Positions 1 through 7,236 are shown, counted from the stretch's first letter. The stretch: 19,882 nt of DNA from an uncultured Oscillospiraceae bacterium (GCA_910587465.1 CAJUMS010000035.1:6536-26417); one strand, 5' to 3'. Numbers and translations are program-made. The notes: generated from the letters alone by a model not told the origin.

Positions 1-35
1 TGAATTATACCATGAGAGGAATTGTAAATTGTGCT

Positions 36-80
36 ATTTAGTTAACATCTGAACTAATTTAGTTCAGATGTTAACTAAAT
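36..80. repeat. 45-bp near-perfect palindrome (22-bp arms, 1-nt centre)
   Basis: The arms at 36-57 and 59-80 are exact reverse complements around a single T at 58. The stem is AT-rich and contains GTTAAC in both arms. A run of six T follows at 86-91. It could be an intrinsic terminator for a gene outside the window, although four bases separate stem and T-run, or a dyad operator for the lipoprotein gene downstream, or the end of a small repeat element. What is seen is only the palindrome and T-run; the role is inference. Bases 1-35 show nothing else recognisable. Confidence 0.8.
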
Positions 81-105
81 TACGCTTTTTTGTAAAACAG
101 TGTTG

Positions 106-111
106 TATAAT
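106..111 (+). promoter_or_regulatory. Possible -10 box for the lipoprotein gene
   Basis: A perfect TATAAT lies at 106-111, 53 bases before the start codon at 165. No convincing -35 is present at a 16-18 bp spacing (83-88 reads CGCTTT), so this is a weak call, perhaps an activator-dependent promoter. Confidence 0.35.
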
Positions 112-164
112 GATAAATGAAAATTTGCATACGTATTTGCAAAAAACACAGGAGGATAAATGAC

Positions 165-728
165 ATGAAAAAGAAATTGGCTATGGTTCTTGCCGTGATA
201 ATAACGGCGGGTTTGACGGGGTGTTCGATACTTAAACGGGAAAATCCCCGCGGAGAATCAGGCTCATCGCCGATCTTAACTTCAACCTCAAGCTCGACGA
301 TGAGCACACAGCCGAGCGAAAGCTCAACGGATAATCGGGGCGCGTCCGAGGAGAGCAGTACTTTTGAGGAAAGCTCCGCCCCCGAAGAAAGCTCGTCCGA
401 GAGTCTTCACGAGTACAGCGGCACGTCCGAAGAAAGTTCGTCCGGCGGAATTCTCGGCGATATAATCCGACCGGAAGTTAAGGAGGCTATTGACAGCTAC
501 GAGGCGTTTATTGACGAGTATTGCGAGTTTATGAAGAAGTACGCGTCTTCCGATAATCCGTTAATGTTAATGAGCGAGTATATGGACTATTTGCAGGAAC
601 TTACGGAAATGGGCGAAAAATTCGACAATATGGACGAAAGCGATTGGACGGCAGCGGAAACCGCATACTATACCGAGGTTTTGCTCCGCTGTCAGAAAAA
701 GCTGCTTGACGCAGCTGATGAAATGTAA
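165..728 (+). CDS. Ser/Glu-rich lipoprotein with C-terminal helical domain (DUF6591-like)
   Basis: A 187-aa predicted lipoprotein. A lysine-rich N-terminus and hydrophobic stretch (about 5-19) lead to the lipobox L17-T18-G19-C20, so the mature protein should be lipid-anchored on the outer face of the membrane. Residues about 25-100 are a low-complexity linker rich in Ser and Glu with repeated EESS units, typical of an extended spacer. Residues about 105-187 form a compact, probably helical domain rich in Tyr, Met and acidic residues, ending near QKKLLDAADEM. From memory it resembles the DUF6591 domain of uncharacterised Firmicute lipoproteins. The start at ATG 165 is chosen because SD GGAGG at 151-155 is nine bases upstream and the signal peptide begins there. 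An ATG at 160 in another frame opens a two-codon ORF that overlaps this start. It is followed after 20 bases by the TM2 gene, probably co-transcribed. Function unknown. Confidence 0.85.
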   Translation: MKKKLAMVLAVIITAGLTGCSILKRENPRGESGSSPILTSTSSSTMSTQPSESSTDNRGASEESSTFEESSAPEESSSESLHEYSGTSEESSSGGILGDIIRPEVKEAIDSYEAFIDEYCEFMKKYASSDNPLMLMSEYMDYLQELTEMGEKFDNMDESDWTAAETAYYTEVLLRCQKKLLDAADEM

Positions 729-748
729 AATTAACCAACGAAAGGAAA

Positions 749-1246
749 ATGATGATGAGCGAACAAAACAACGGCATAACCTTACAAAAGGAAAACAATA
801 CCAATCCATCGGCTGCGACGAGCACGATACCCGAGGCAAATTTAAGCGTGACCGCAAGCGCTCAACCTGCGGCAAATATGAAATTTTGCAAATATTGCGG
901 CGGACAGATACCTATGGACGCAATATTGTGTACCGTTTGCGGAAGACAGGTCGAGCAGCTTCAGGGTATCGAATCCTCGCAGCAGCCTCAAATAGTGATA
1001 AACAACGCAAACAATAATGTAAATACCAACACCGCCATTGCGTCTGGAGCACCGGTAGGAAAGAGAAAGAGCAAATGGGTATGCTTTTTCCTGTGGCTTT
1101 TCTTGGGATTATTCGGCGCGCATAAGTTTTATGACGGAAGGATCGGAACGGGAATTATATACATGCTTACTTTAGGTTTCTTCGGCATCGGGTGGTTTAT
1201 CGACTTTTTCGGGATACTTAACAAACCTAATCCTTATTATGTGTAA
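749..1246 (+). CDS. Zinc-ribbon / TM2-domain membrane protein
   Basis: A 165-aa protein if read from the first of three consecutive ATG codons (749, 752, 755); SD AAAGGA at 741-746 fits 752 or 755 best, so the true N-terminus may be one or two residues shorter. Residues 1-43 are disordered. C47/C50 and C61/C64 form a CxxC-CxxC zinc ribbon. A Gln/Asn-rich linker (about 72-100) follows. Residues 107-158 are a TM2 domain: two hydrophobic helices around a GAHKFYDGR turn, as in the family consensus. The ribbon is presumably cytoplasmic. TM2 proteins are widespread, and their molecular role in bacteria is unclear. It lies 20 bases after the lipoprotein gene and is closed by a terminator at 1267, so the two probably form a bicistronic unit. 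Confidence 0.88.
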   Translation: MMMSEQNNGITLQKENNTNPSAATSTIPEANLSVTASAQPAANMKFCKYCGGQIPMDAILCTVCGRQVEQLQGIESSQQPQIVINNANNNVNTNTAIASGAPVGKRKSKWVCFFLWLFLGLFGAHKFYDGRIGTGIIYMLTLGFFGIGWFIDFFGILNKPNPYYV

Positions 1247-1266
1247 CGTTTTCATAAAGATTATTT

Positions 1267-1294
1267 TAAGCGGAAGAAATTCCGCTTATTTTTT
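1267..1294 (+). terminator. Intrinsic terminator after the TM2 gene
   Basis: A 9-bp stem (1267-1275 with 1280-1288) with a GAAA tetraloop is followed by six T at 1289-1294. The last two T also start the Rex-box-like operator of the next promoter, so the two units are packed without a gap. Confidence 0.9.
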
Positions 1295-1310
1295 GTGAAA
1301 TTCTTGACAA
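1293..1310 (+). promoter_or_regulatory. Rex-box-like operator over the acn promoter -35
   Basis: The 18-mer TTGTGAAATTCTTGACAA has the 7-4-7 layout of Rex operators (TTGTKAA-N4-TTMACAA from established Rex work). The left half is an exact TTGTGAA; the right half TTGACAA differs from TTCACAA or TTAACAA at one base. It completely covers the -35 hexamer at 1304-1309, so a bound repressor would block RNA polymerase. The rex gene is the last gene of this operon. Binding by this Rex is inference. Confidence 0.6.
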
Positions 1311-1332
1311 CCAAATCAATATGTAGTATAAT
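1304..1332 (+). promoter_or_regulatory. Sigma-A promoter for the acn-icd-rex operon
   Basis: Consensus TTGACA at 1304-1309 and TATAAT at 1327-1332 with an exact 17-bp spacer. Transcription should start near 1339, giving a leader of about 36 nt before the aconitase ATG. The -10 context TGTAG-TATAAT is shared with the citrate synthase promoter at 9445-9455. Confidence 0.92.
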
Positions 1333-1374
1333 ATAAAATAAGGGAGTAGACTTTCAAAAAAGGAGAAAACTATT

Positions 1375-3306
1375 ATGGGACTTACATTAACCGAAAAGAT
1401 CATCAAGGCGCATATCGTCGACGGCGAGATGACGAAGGGCACGGAGATCGGACTTAAGATCGACCAGACCCTCACCCAGGACGCTACGGGAACTATGGCG
1501 TATCTGCAGTTCGAGGCTATGGGCGTTGACCGCGTTAAGACCGAACGGTCTGTCGCGTACATAGACCACAACACGCTTCAGAGCGGCTTTGAGAACGCCG
1601 ACGATCACCGCTTTATCGGCTCGGTAGCCAAGAAGCATGGTATATGGTTTTCGAGACCCGGCAACGGTATCTGTCATCAGGTCCATCTGGAAAGATTCGG
1701 CAAGCCCGGCAAGACCCTTATCGGCTCCGATTCGCACACCCCGACGGGCGGCGGTATCGGTATGCTGGCTATGGGCGCGGGCGGTCTGGACGTTGCCGTG
1801 GCTATGGGCGGCGGCGCTTATTACATAACAATGCCCAAGGTCGTTAAAATCAACCTCACGGGCAAGCTCAACGACTGGGTATCGGCTAAGGATGTTATTC
1901 TTGAAGTCCTCCGCCGCCTTACCGTAAAGGGCGGCGTGGGCAAGGTAATGGAATACACGGGCGAGGGCGTTAAGTCACTGAGCGTTCCCGAGCGCGCGAC
2001 TATTACTAATATGGGCGCGGAGCTGGGCGCTACGACCTCAATCTTCCCGTCCGACGAAACTACGCTGAAATTCCTTAAGGCGCAGGGCAGGGAAGAGGAC
2101 TATGTGGAGCTTTCCGCAGACCCCGATGCGGTATACGACGAGGAGGTCAATATCGACCTCTCCGAGCTTGTTCCTCTGGCGGCTTGCCCGCATTCTCCCG
2201 ACAATGTAAAGACCGTCGAGGAGATCGGCGCGATAAAGATAGATCAGGTTTGTATTGGTTCGTGTACCAACTCGTCTTTGCAGGACTTGAGAAAGGTTGC
2301 GCATATCCTTAAAGGCAAGACCGTTCACCCGGACGTTTCGCTGGCTATTGCGTGCGGCTCTAAGCAGGTGTTCAATATGCTCGCAGACGGCGGCGAGCTG
2401 TCGATACTTATCGACGCGGGCGCGAGAATTCTCGAGAGCGCGTGCGGTCCGTGCATTGGAATGGGTCAGTCGCCCAACAGCAAGGGCATTTCTCTGAGAA
2501 CGTTCAACCGCAACTTTGAGGGAAGAAGCGGCACAAAGGACGGTCAGATATACCTCGTATCACCCGAGACCGCGGCTATAAGCGCGGTTACCGGCGTATT
2601 CACCGACCCGAGAACCGTCGGCGAAATGCCGCCCTATGTAATGCCCGAGAAGTTCCTCATTAACGATAATATGGTCACTCCTCCCGCAACGCCCGAGGAC
2701 GCTCCGAGCGTTGAGATACTGCGCGGTCCGAACATCAAGCCGTTCCCCGTAAACAAGCCCTTGGCTGAAACTATCGAGAGCGGCGTTACCCTTAAAGTCG
2801 GCGATAACATCACAACCGACCACATTATGCCCGCGGGCGCGAAGATACTGCCGCTCCGCTCGAATATCCCCGCGATATCGGAGCACTGCTTTTCGGTATG
2901 CGACGAAACGTTCCCGAAGCGCGCGAAAGAGGCGGGCACGTCGATTATCGTCGGCGGCGTGAACTACGGTCAGGGCTCGTCGCGCGAGCACGCGGCGCTC
3001 GCTCCGCTGTACCTCGGCGTCAAGGCGATAATCTGCAAGTCGTTCGCGAGAATTCACCGTCAGAACCTTATCAACAACGGAATTCTGCCGCTTGAATTCG
3101 TCAGCGAGGGCGACTACGACAGGATAGAGCAGGGCGACAAGCTTGTGATCGCCGATATCCGTAAGATCGTGGAGACCGACGGCAAGATCGTTGTCGAGAA
3201 CAAGACAAAGGGCTTTTCGTTTGAGGTGAAGTGCGAGCTGTCCGAGCGCGGCAAGGGCATGATGCTCGCGGGCGGTCTGCTCAACTACACGAAAGCGAAC
3301 GGCTGA
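1375..3306 (+). CDS. acn: Aconitate hydratase (Aquifex-type, short aconitase)
   Basis: A 643-aa aconitase, converting citrate to isocitrate via cis-aconitate in the cytoplasm. The [4Fe-4S] ligands are visible: C297 in GSCTNS, and C357 and C360 in SACGPC. D119-S120-H121 lie in the conserved SDSHTPTGGG stretch, and TDHIMPAG at 481-488 precedes the swivel domain, which carries GSSREHAAL at 535-543. The length, about 640 rather than about 750 or 890 residues, fits the short 'Aquifex-type' putative aconitase subfamily, intermediate between mitochondrial-type aconitase and isopropylmalate dehydratase. A leuC/leuD role is unlikely because large and small domains are fused and ICDH is in the same operon. 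SD AGGAG at 1361-1365 is nine bases before the ATG. It is the first gene after a strong promoter with a Rex-like operator. The stop is one base before the next ATG, suggesting translational coupling. Confidence 0.95.
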   Translation: MGLTLTEKIIKAHIVDGEMTKGTEIGLKIDQTLTQDATGTMAYLQFEAMGVDRVKTERSVAYIDHNTLQSGFENADDHRFIGSVAKKHGIWFSRPGNGICHQVHLERFGKPGKTLIGSDSHTPTGGGIGMLAMGAGGLDVAVAMGGGAYYITMPKVVKINLTGKLNDWVSAKDVILEVLRRLTVKGGVGKVMEYTGEGVKSLSVPERATITNMGAELGATTSIFPSDETTLKFLKAQGREEDYVELSADPDAVYDEEVNIDLSELVPLAACPHSPDNVKTVEEIGAIKIDQVCIGSCTNSSLQDLRKVAHILKGKTVHPDVSLAIACGSKQVFNMLADGGELSILIDAGARILESACGPCIGMGQSPNSKGISLRTFNRNFEGRSGTKDGQIYLVSPETAAISAVTGVFTDPRTVGEMPPYVMPEKFLINDNMVTPPATPEDAPSVEILRGPNIKPFPVNKPLAETIESGVTLKVGDNITTDHIMPAGAKILPLRSNIPAISEHCFSVCDETFPKRAKEAGTSIIVGGVNYGQGSSREHAALAPLYLGVKAIICKSFARIHRQNLINNGILPLEFVSEGDYDRIEQGDKLVIADIRKIVETDGKIVVENKTKGFSFEVKCELSERGKGMMLAGGLLNYTKANG

Positions 3307-3307
3307 T

Positions 3308-3850
3308 ATGGGATTGTTCGGTAACTTATTCGGCAAAAAAGAGGGCGGCAAGGGCGGTTTTTCATACATTTCGGAGATCGCCAAGCTGCTGACCGATAAC
3401 GAAACGGTTCACGCCAATCTCAAATTCGCCCTCGATACCCCCGACAAATACTTCTCCGAGAACGAATGGCGTTACGCCGAGCGCGGATTTGTCGTCGGCA
3501 AGACCGACAGGAAAACGCTCTATTGGCTGGCGCTCGTGGACGAGCTTGCCGAGGGCGGCAGCGTGTTCGAGGTGGACTACAAATGCGAGCTGGACGAGTT
3601 CCGCGGTGCGCTTGAGCGGCTGAGTAATTACGGCATGATCGAAAGCGTATTTTCCTCGCTTGACCTCTCCGAGGACGGCGACATTGAGGTGTGGGGCGAA
3701 GAGCTTAACGCGTCGCTCGGCGAAAAGGCGTTCGTGGGCTATATCGATATCGACAGCGACAGCTACCCGCTTGTTATCATGGACGGCGGCGCGCTTGACA
3801 AGCTGCAAAGGCTCGCCGCGGACAACGATCATAAGATTGAGGGCTTTTGA
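3308..3850 (+). CDS. Uncharacterised protein, paralogue of the next gene (DUF6630-like)
   Basis: A 180-aa soluble acidic protein of unknown function. The N-terminus MGLFGNLFGKKEGG is a short hydrophobic-then-basic segment that could be a membrane-touching amphipathic tail; residues 15-22 link to the folded part. It shares clear blocks with the neighbouring gene: an LALVDELA region (74-81), VFEVDYKC with an acidic-Phe follow-up (87-98), and the C-terminal DGDIEVWG...GYIDIDSDSYPLVIM region (123-158). From memory this resembles the DUF6630 family, which has no assigned function. It starts one base after the aconitase stop and has no good SD of its own, so it is probably translated by coupling with acn. 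No catalytic motif of a known enzyme class is visible. Confidence 0.8.
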   Translation: MGLFGNLFGKKEGGKGGFSYISEIAKLLTDNETVHANLKFALDTPDKYFSENEWRYAERGFVVGKTDRKTLYWLALVDELAEGGSVFEVDYKCELDEFRGALERLSNYGMIESVFSSLDLSEDGDIEVWGEELNASLGEKAFVGYIDIDSDSYPLVIMDGGALDKLQRLAADNDHKIEGF

Positions 3851-3867
3851 CGATCAAGAGGTAATAA

Positions 3868-4422
3868 ATGGGATTATTCAAAAAAGACCCCTTAAAGGAG
3901 ATTTTCGCGGACTACTACCGTGAGGACTGCGAGGACATTCTGGAGACCGCACGGGCTATCTCGGGGAACGACCGAAGAGTTGTCGCGGCTGTCAACGCGG
4001 CTCTGGACGACCCGAGGAAGTTCATAAGGCAGAACGCAAAGCGCTTTGACGAGCGCGGCATCAAGCTTGACGACGAGGATGCCTTAGACGGGCTTGACGC
4101 GGACGAGCTGCTGTTCCTCGCAATGCTCGACGAGCTTGAGGCGTATGATTACGTTTTCGAGTTCGACTTCAAGTGTTCGTCCGAGGACTTCCTTTGGGGG
4201 CTGACACAGATAAAGAACCACGAGCTTATCAAGGAGGTTCTCAAAACTGTGGAGCTTGACGGGAAAGGCGATATCGAAAAGTGGGGAAAGCAGATAAACA
4301 AGGCACTCGGCGGCAGGGCATACATTTGCTATATGCACATTGACAGCGACAGCTATCCGCTTGCGATAATGACTTATGAAACGTTTGAAAAAATACCGAT
4401 ACCGTTTGTTGTTGTTATGTAA
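3868..4422 (+). CDS. Uncharacterised protein, second DUF6630-like paralogue
   Basis: A 184-aa acidic soluble protein, evidently a diverged tandem duplicate of the preceding gene. The conserved blocks are VFEFDFKC (96-103), KGDIEKWGKQINKALG (133-148) and YMHIDSDSYPLAIM (155-168), at the same relative spacing as in the first copy. Between the copies only these blocks and the general helix pattern are kept, so the duplication is old or the pair is under diversifying selection. The N-terminus again reads MGLF. It begins 17 bases after the previous stop with SD AGAGG near 3858. Function is unknown; the position between aconitase and ICDH genes under one promoter suggests a link to redox state or carbon flux, which is inference. 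Confidence 0.8.
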   Translation: MGLFKKDPLKEIFADYYREDCEDILETARAISGNDRRVVAAVNAALDDPRKFIRQNAKRFDERGIKLDDEDALDGLDADELLFLAMLDELEAYDYVFEFDFKCSSEDFLWGLTQIKNHELIKEVLKTVELDGKGDIEKWGKQINKALGGRAYICYMHIDSDSYPLAIMTYETFEKIPIPFVVVM

Positions 4423-4436
4423 GAAAGGAAATACCA

Positions 4437-4751
4437 ATGGGATTATTCGGCAAAAAAAGGAAGCCGCGTGAAAGCAACGAGATAAACAACAGCGAGCTGA
4501 AAATAAAGCTCGCGGACACGGCGCTCGGTCTGCTCGCCGAGGGCGAGGATTTCACAGAGCTTGCCAATACCAAGTGCGAATTCGGGTATCTGTTCGATAT
4601 TGAGAGACACGGCATTGAGGCGCTGTTCAAGCTGGTGACAGACAAGACTACCGCGTATTTCGCGGCACAGGGCGACAGGCTTATGCGGTTGGATTTTAAC
4701 GAGGAGTTGTTCCAAACCACCGTCGAGGGTTTTCTCGATATGCACAATTAA
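4437..4751 (+). CDS. Small uncharacterised protein starting MGLFGKKRK
   Basis: A 104-aa protein with an MGLFGKKRKPRE N-terminus like the two genes before it, then a mixed alpha/beta stretch (LADTALGLLAEGEDF, CEFGYLFDIERHGIEALFKLVTDKTTAYFAAQGDRLMRLDF) ending in EGFLDMHN. The shared start makes a common localisation plausible, but the body does not visibly match the DUF6630-like pair. SD AAAGGAAA lies about eight bases before the ATG at 4437, and it begins 14 bases after the previous stop. I do not recognise a family. Confidence 0.75.
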   Translation: MGLFGKKRKPRESNEINNSELKIKLADTALGLLAEGEDFTELANTKCEFGYLFDIERHGIEALFKLVTDKTTAYFAAQGDRLMRLDFNEELFQTTVEGFLDMHN

Positions 4752-4775
4752 ATCGAAACAATAGGAGGTGCCGCC

Positions 4776-5123
4776 GTGAAGAGGAGATATCCCGCCGTGC
4801 TTTTTGTTATCGGATTTATAACCAATTTGGTTTTCCGTTTCTTTTGGCTGTTCGCACCCGCGGTGATTCTGATGATAATAGGTATTTTCTCAAGGAATTT
4901 CCTGTACATAGGGCTTACGGTTTTGCTTTTTGATATTATTGTATCTCTTATTGAACAATTTAAAATACGGGCAGCTTTTTTAAGCGATACCGATAATCCC
5001 GATTTTCGTGGATTTCAGGACGTTCTGTCAAGGGACGGGAATTGGAACGAGAATTTAAAAGAGTTTCTCGAAAACCGTTTTGAAACTCCCGATGACAATG
5101 AAAATGATACACATGCGGAATGA
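4776..5123 (+). CDS. Small two-TM membrane protein, unknown function
   Basis: A 115-aa protein. The start is a GTG at 4776 behind a very strong SD, AGGAGGTG at 4763-4770; no ATG gives a better choice. Residues about 6-28 and 29-62 are hydrophobic and probably form two membrane helices, followed by a cytoplasmic tail rich in Asn, Asp and Glu (about 70-115). No family recognised. It sits 24 bases after the MGLF gene and 36 bases before icd, in the same direction and with no terminator between, so it belongs to the acn-icd-rex operon. Confidence 0.75.
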   Translation: MKRRYPAVLFVIGFITNLVFRFFWLFAPAVILMIIGIFSRNFLYIGLTVLLFDIIVSLIEQFKIRAAFLSDTDNPDFRGFQDVLSRDGNWNENLKEFLENRFETPDDNENDTHAE

Positions 5124-5159
5124 GCTTCGCAAATATACACTTTCGGAAAGGATATAATT

Positions 5160-6374
5160 ATGGCAAAAATACAGATGACAACGCCGCTTGTAGAGATGGA
5201 CGGCGACGAAATGACGCGCATTATATGGAAGATGATCAAGGATATCCTGATCAATCCGTATATCGACCTGAAAAGCGAGTACTATGACCTCGGTCTGGTT
5301 CACCGCAATGAGACGGACGATCAGGTCACGGTCGACAGCGCGAACGCCACAAAGAAGTACGGCGTTGCGGTAAAGTGCGCGACCATCACCCCCAACGCTC
5401 AGCGCGTGGAGGAGTACAAGCTGAAAGAGATGTGGAAGTCGCCGAACGGCACTATCAGAGCCATTCTGGACGGCACGGTGTTCCGCAAGCCCATTCTCGT
5501 GAACGGTATCACGCCGTATATCCCGACATGGACAAAGCCGATAACCATCGCGCGTCACGCTTACGGCGATATCTACAAGAACACCGAGCTGAAAGCGCCG
5601 CAGGGCAGCAAAGCCGAGATAGTCATCACCGACAAGGACGGCAAAGAGACCCGCGCGCTTATTCACGACTTCAAGAGCTCGGACGGTATCGTTCAGGGCG
5701 TTCACAATCTCGACAGCTCTATCGGCAGCTTTGCGAGAGCGTGCTTCAACTACGCGCTCGACGCACGCGAGGACCTTTGGTTCGCGTCCAAGGACACCAT
5801 TTCCAAGACCTACGATCACCGCTTTAAGGATATCTTCGCGGAGATATACGAGAGCGAGTACAGGGAGAGATTTGAAAAGGCGGGTATCGAGTACTTCTAT
5901 ACGCTGATAGACGATGTTGTGGCGCGTGTGATACGCTCCGAGGGCGGTTTTATATGGGCGTGCAAGAATTACGACGGCGACGTTATGTCGGATATGCTCG
6001 CGACGGCTTACGGCTCGCTGGGCTTGATGACGAGCGTACTCGTGTCGCCCGACGGCAAGTACGAGTATGAGGCGGCTCACGGCACCGTAACACGTCATTA
6101 TTATAACTTCCTCAAGGGCGAAAAGACCTCCACGAACCCCATAGCGACTATTTTCGCGTGGAGCGGAGCGCTCCGCAAGCGCGGCGAGCTGGATAATATC
6201 CCCGAGCTGTGCGACTATGCGGACAAGCTTGAAAAGGCTTCCGTGCAGACCATGGAGGAGGGCGTAATGGACAAGAACCTCGCGGCGATGTCCAAGCTCG
6301 AAAACAAGCGCGTTGTCGATACCGAAACGTTCCTTGTGGAAATAAACAACAGACTTGAGAAGTTAATGGCATAA
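5160..6374 (+). CDS. icd: Isocitrate dehydrogenase (NADP+), homodimeric eukaryote-like type
   Basis: A 404-aa NADP-dependent isocitrate dehydrogenase: isocitrate to 2-oxoglutarate plus CO2 and NADPH. The sequence is of the eukaryote-like subfamily II, not the E. coli Icd type. Substrate residues in human IDH1 numbering are all present: S94, N96, R100, R109, R132 and Y139, with K211 as the partner-subunit lysine and the metal aspartates in LIDDVVARV (D251/D252) and NYDGDVMSD. HGTVTRHY at 307-314 contains the Arg-His pair that fixes NADP+ specificity. Length is normal for the family. SD GGAAAGG at about 5147-5153 precedes the ATG. With aconitase upstream and citrate synthase 3.2 kb downstream it completes the oxidative branch to 2-oxoglutarate. 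Confidence 0.96.
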   Translation: MAKIQMTTPLVEMDGDEMTRIIWKMIKDILINPYIDLKSEYYDLGLVHRNETDDQVTVDSANATKKYGVAVKCATITPNAQRVEEYKLKEMWKSPNGTIRAILDGTVFRKPILVNGITPYIPTWTKPITIARHAYGDIYKNTELKAPQGSKAEIVITDKDGKETRALIHDFKSSDGIVQGVHNLDSSIGSFARACFNYALDAREDLWFASKDTISKTYDHRFKDIFAEIYESEYRERFEKAGIEYFYTLIDDVVARVIRSEGGFIWACKNYDGDVMSDMLATAYGSLGLMTSVLVSPDGKYEYEAAHGTVTRHYYNFLKGEKTSTNPIATIFAWSGALRKRGELDNIPELCDYADKLEKASVQTMEEGVMDKNLAAMSKLENKRVVDTETFLVEINNRLEKLMA

Positions 6375-6401
6375 ATTATCCTAATACAGGGGCTGAAAAT
6401 T

Positions 6402-7064
6402 ATGCAAGATAATAAAAATATATCAAAATCCGTAATACGGCGTTTGCCGCGTTACTACCGGTTTCTTGGGGAATTGCTGAAGGAGGGCGTCGAGAAGATA
6501 TCGTCGCGGGAGCTATCGGAGCGTATGCGGCTGACGGCGTCGCAGATACGTCAGGATCTGAACTGCTTCGGCGGCTTCGGGCAGCAGGGGTACGGTTACA
6601 ACGTCGCGGAGCTGAGGGAACAGATCGGCGCGATACTGCATCTCAACGATATGCGCACGGTGATACTTATCGGCGCGGGAAATCTCGGCCGCGCGGTCGC
6701 GGTACATATTGATTTTGAGCGGTACGGCTGCCGTCTCGTCGGTATATTCGACAGGGACGACACGCTGACGGGCGAGAGCATCTCGGGCATACGCATACGC
6801 GCAATGGACGAGATACGCATGTTTTGCTGCGAGGAGCACCCCGCAATGGCGATACTGTGCATACCGCGCAGCGGAGCGGAGGATGTGGTGAAAACGCTTA
6901 TCGGCTGCGGAGTAAGGGCGTTCTGGAATTTCTCGCATTACGATATCAACGTGGACTATCCCGATGCGGCGGTGGAAAATGTTCACCTTACAGACAGCCT
7001 TATGACGCTTTCATACCTTATGGAGGAAAAGGACGAGCCCGAGGATGATACTGTGACGAATTGA
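6402..7064 (+). CDS. rex: Redox-sensing transcriptional repressor Rex
   Basis: A 220-aa NAD(H)-sensing repressor. Residues about 10-66 form the winged helix, with ISRRELS/LTASQIRQDLNCFGGFGQQGYGY-type recognition region (here 33-65). G91-A-G-N-L-G96 is the Rossmann nucleotide loop, and FDRD at 116-119 is the acidic end of beta-2 that reads the NAD ribose. The C-terminal NVHLTDSLMTLSYLM (193-207) is the domain-swapped helix. Rex binds operators when NADH/NAD+ is low and releases them when NADH is high. It lies 27 bases after icd, with SD CAGGGG at 6387-6392, and is the last gene before a terminator. A Rex-box-like site on the operon promoter (1293-1310) implies autorepression and NADH control of acn and icd. 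Confidence 0.96.
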   Translation: MQDNKNISKSVIRRLPRYYRFLGELLKEGVEKISSRELSERMRLTASQIRQDLNCFGGFGQQGYGYNVAELREQIGAILHLNDMRTVILIGAGNLGRAVAVHIDFERYGCRLVGIFDRDDTLTGESISGIRIRAMDEIRMFCCEEHPAMAILCIPRSGAEDVVKTLIGCGVRAFWNFSHYDINVDYPDAAVENVHLTDSLMTLSYLMEEKDEPEDDTVTN

Positions 7065-7077
7065 CAAAGTGCATTTG

Positions 7078-7113
7078 CGCCTGCTTTTGTGAAGGTCAAA
7101 GGCAGGCGTTTTT
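7078..7113 (+). terminator. Intrinsic terminator closing the acn-icd-rex operon
   Basis: CGCCTGCTTTTG at 7078-7089 pairs with CAAAGGCAGGCG at 7097-7108 (12 bp with one T-G wobble, 7-nt loop), followed by five T at 7109-7113. It begins 14 bases after the rex stop. Confidence 0.9.
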
Positions 7114-7130
7114 GTGTCTGCAATCGGCTC

Positions 7131-7164
7131 TGTTAAGCCAATGTTAACTTTGGTTGACAAAGTT
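7131..7164. promoter_or_regulatory. Operator-like repeats upstream of the XRE unit
   Basis: An inverted repeat AACTTTG-GTTGA-CAAAGTT spans 7146-7164. Next to it lie TGTTAA at 7131-7136 and TGTTAAC at 7142-7148 as direct repeats 11 bp apart, about one helical turn. They sit 15-48 bp upstream of the -35 at 7179. They resemble half-sites of Rex-like boxes but do not have 7-4-7 spacing. Possible binding site for the XRE protein or another regulator; inference. Confidence 0.35.
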
Positions 7165-7178
7165 CAAATGGGAATTGG

Positions 7179-7207
7179 TAGACAAGAGAGAGAAAATCGG
7201 GTATAAT
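7179..7207 (+). promoter_or_regulatory. Sigma-A promoter for the 7237-8317 unit
   Basis: TAGACA at 7179-7184 (one mismatch) and TATAAT at 7202-7207 with a 17-bp spacer. A TTGACA at 7154-7159 has no -10 at proper distance and is not chosen. Transcript start is expected near 7214, with SD GGGAGGTG at 7224-7231. Confidence 0.8.
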
Positions 7208-7236
7208 CATATCATAAAACAACGGGAGGTGAGCCT

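Noticed and set aside
2560..3384. Long minus-strand open frame opposite aconitase
   Set aside because: It is the shadow of a GC-rich coding frame, with no SD and an Arg/Val-rich product lacking domain features; the plus-strand aconitase explains the region.
5055..6098. 347-aa minus-strand frame opposite icd
   Set aside because: Low-complexity shadow product, no start signal, and icd on the other strand is unambiguous.
7154..7159. TTGACA as -35 of the 7237 unit
   Set aside because: No acceptable -10 17 bp downstream; TAGACA at 7179 with TATAAT at 7202 fits better.
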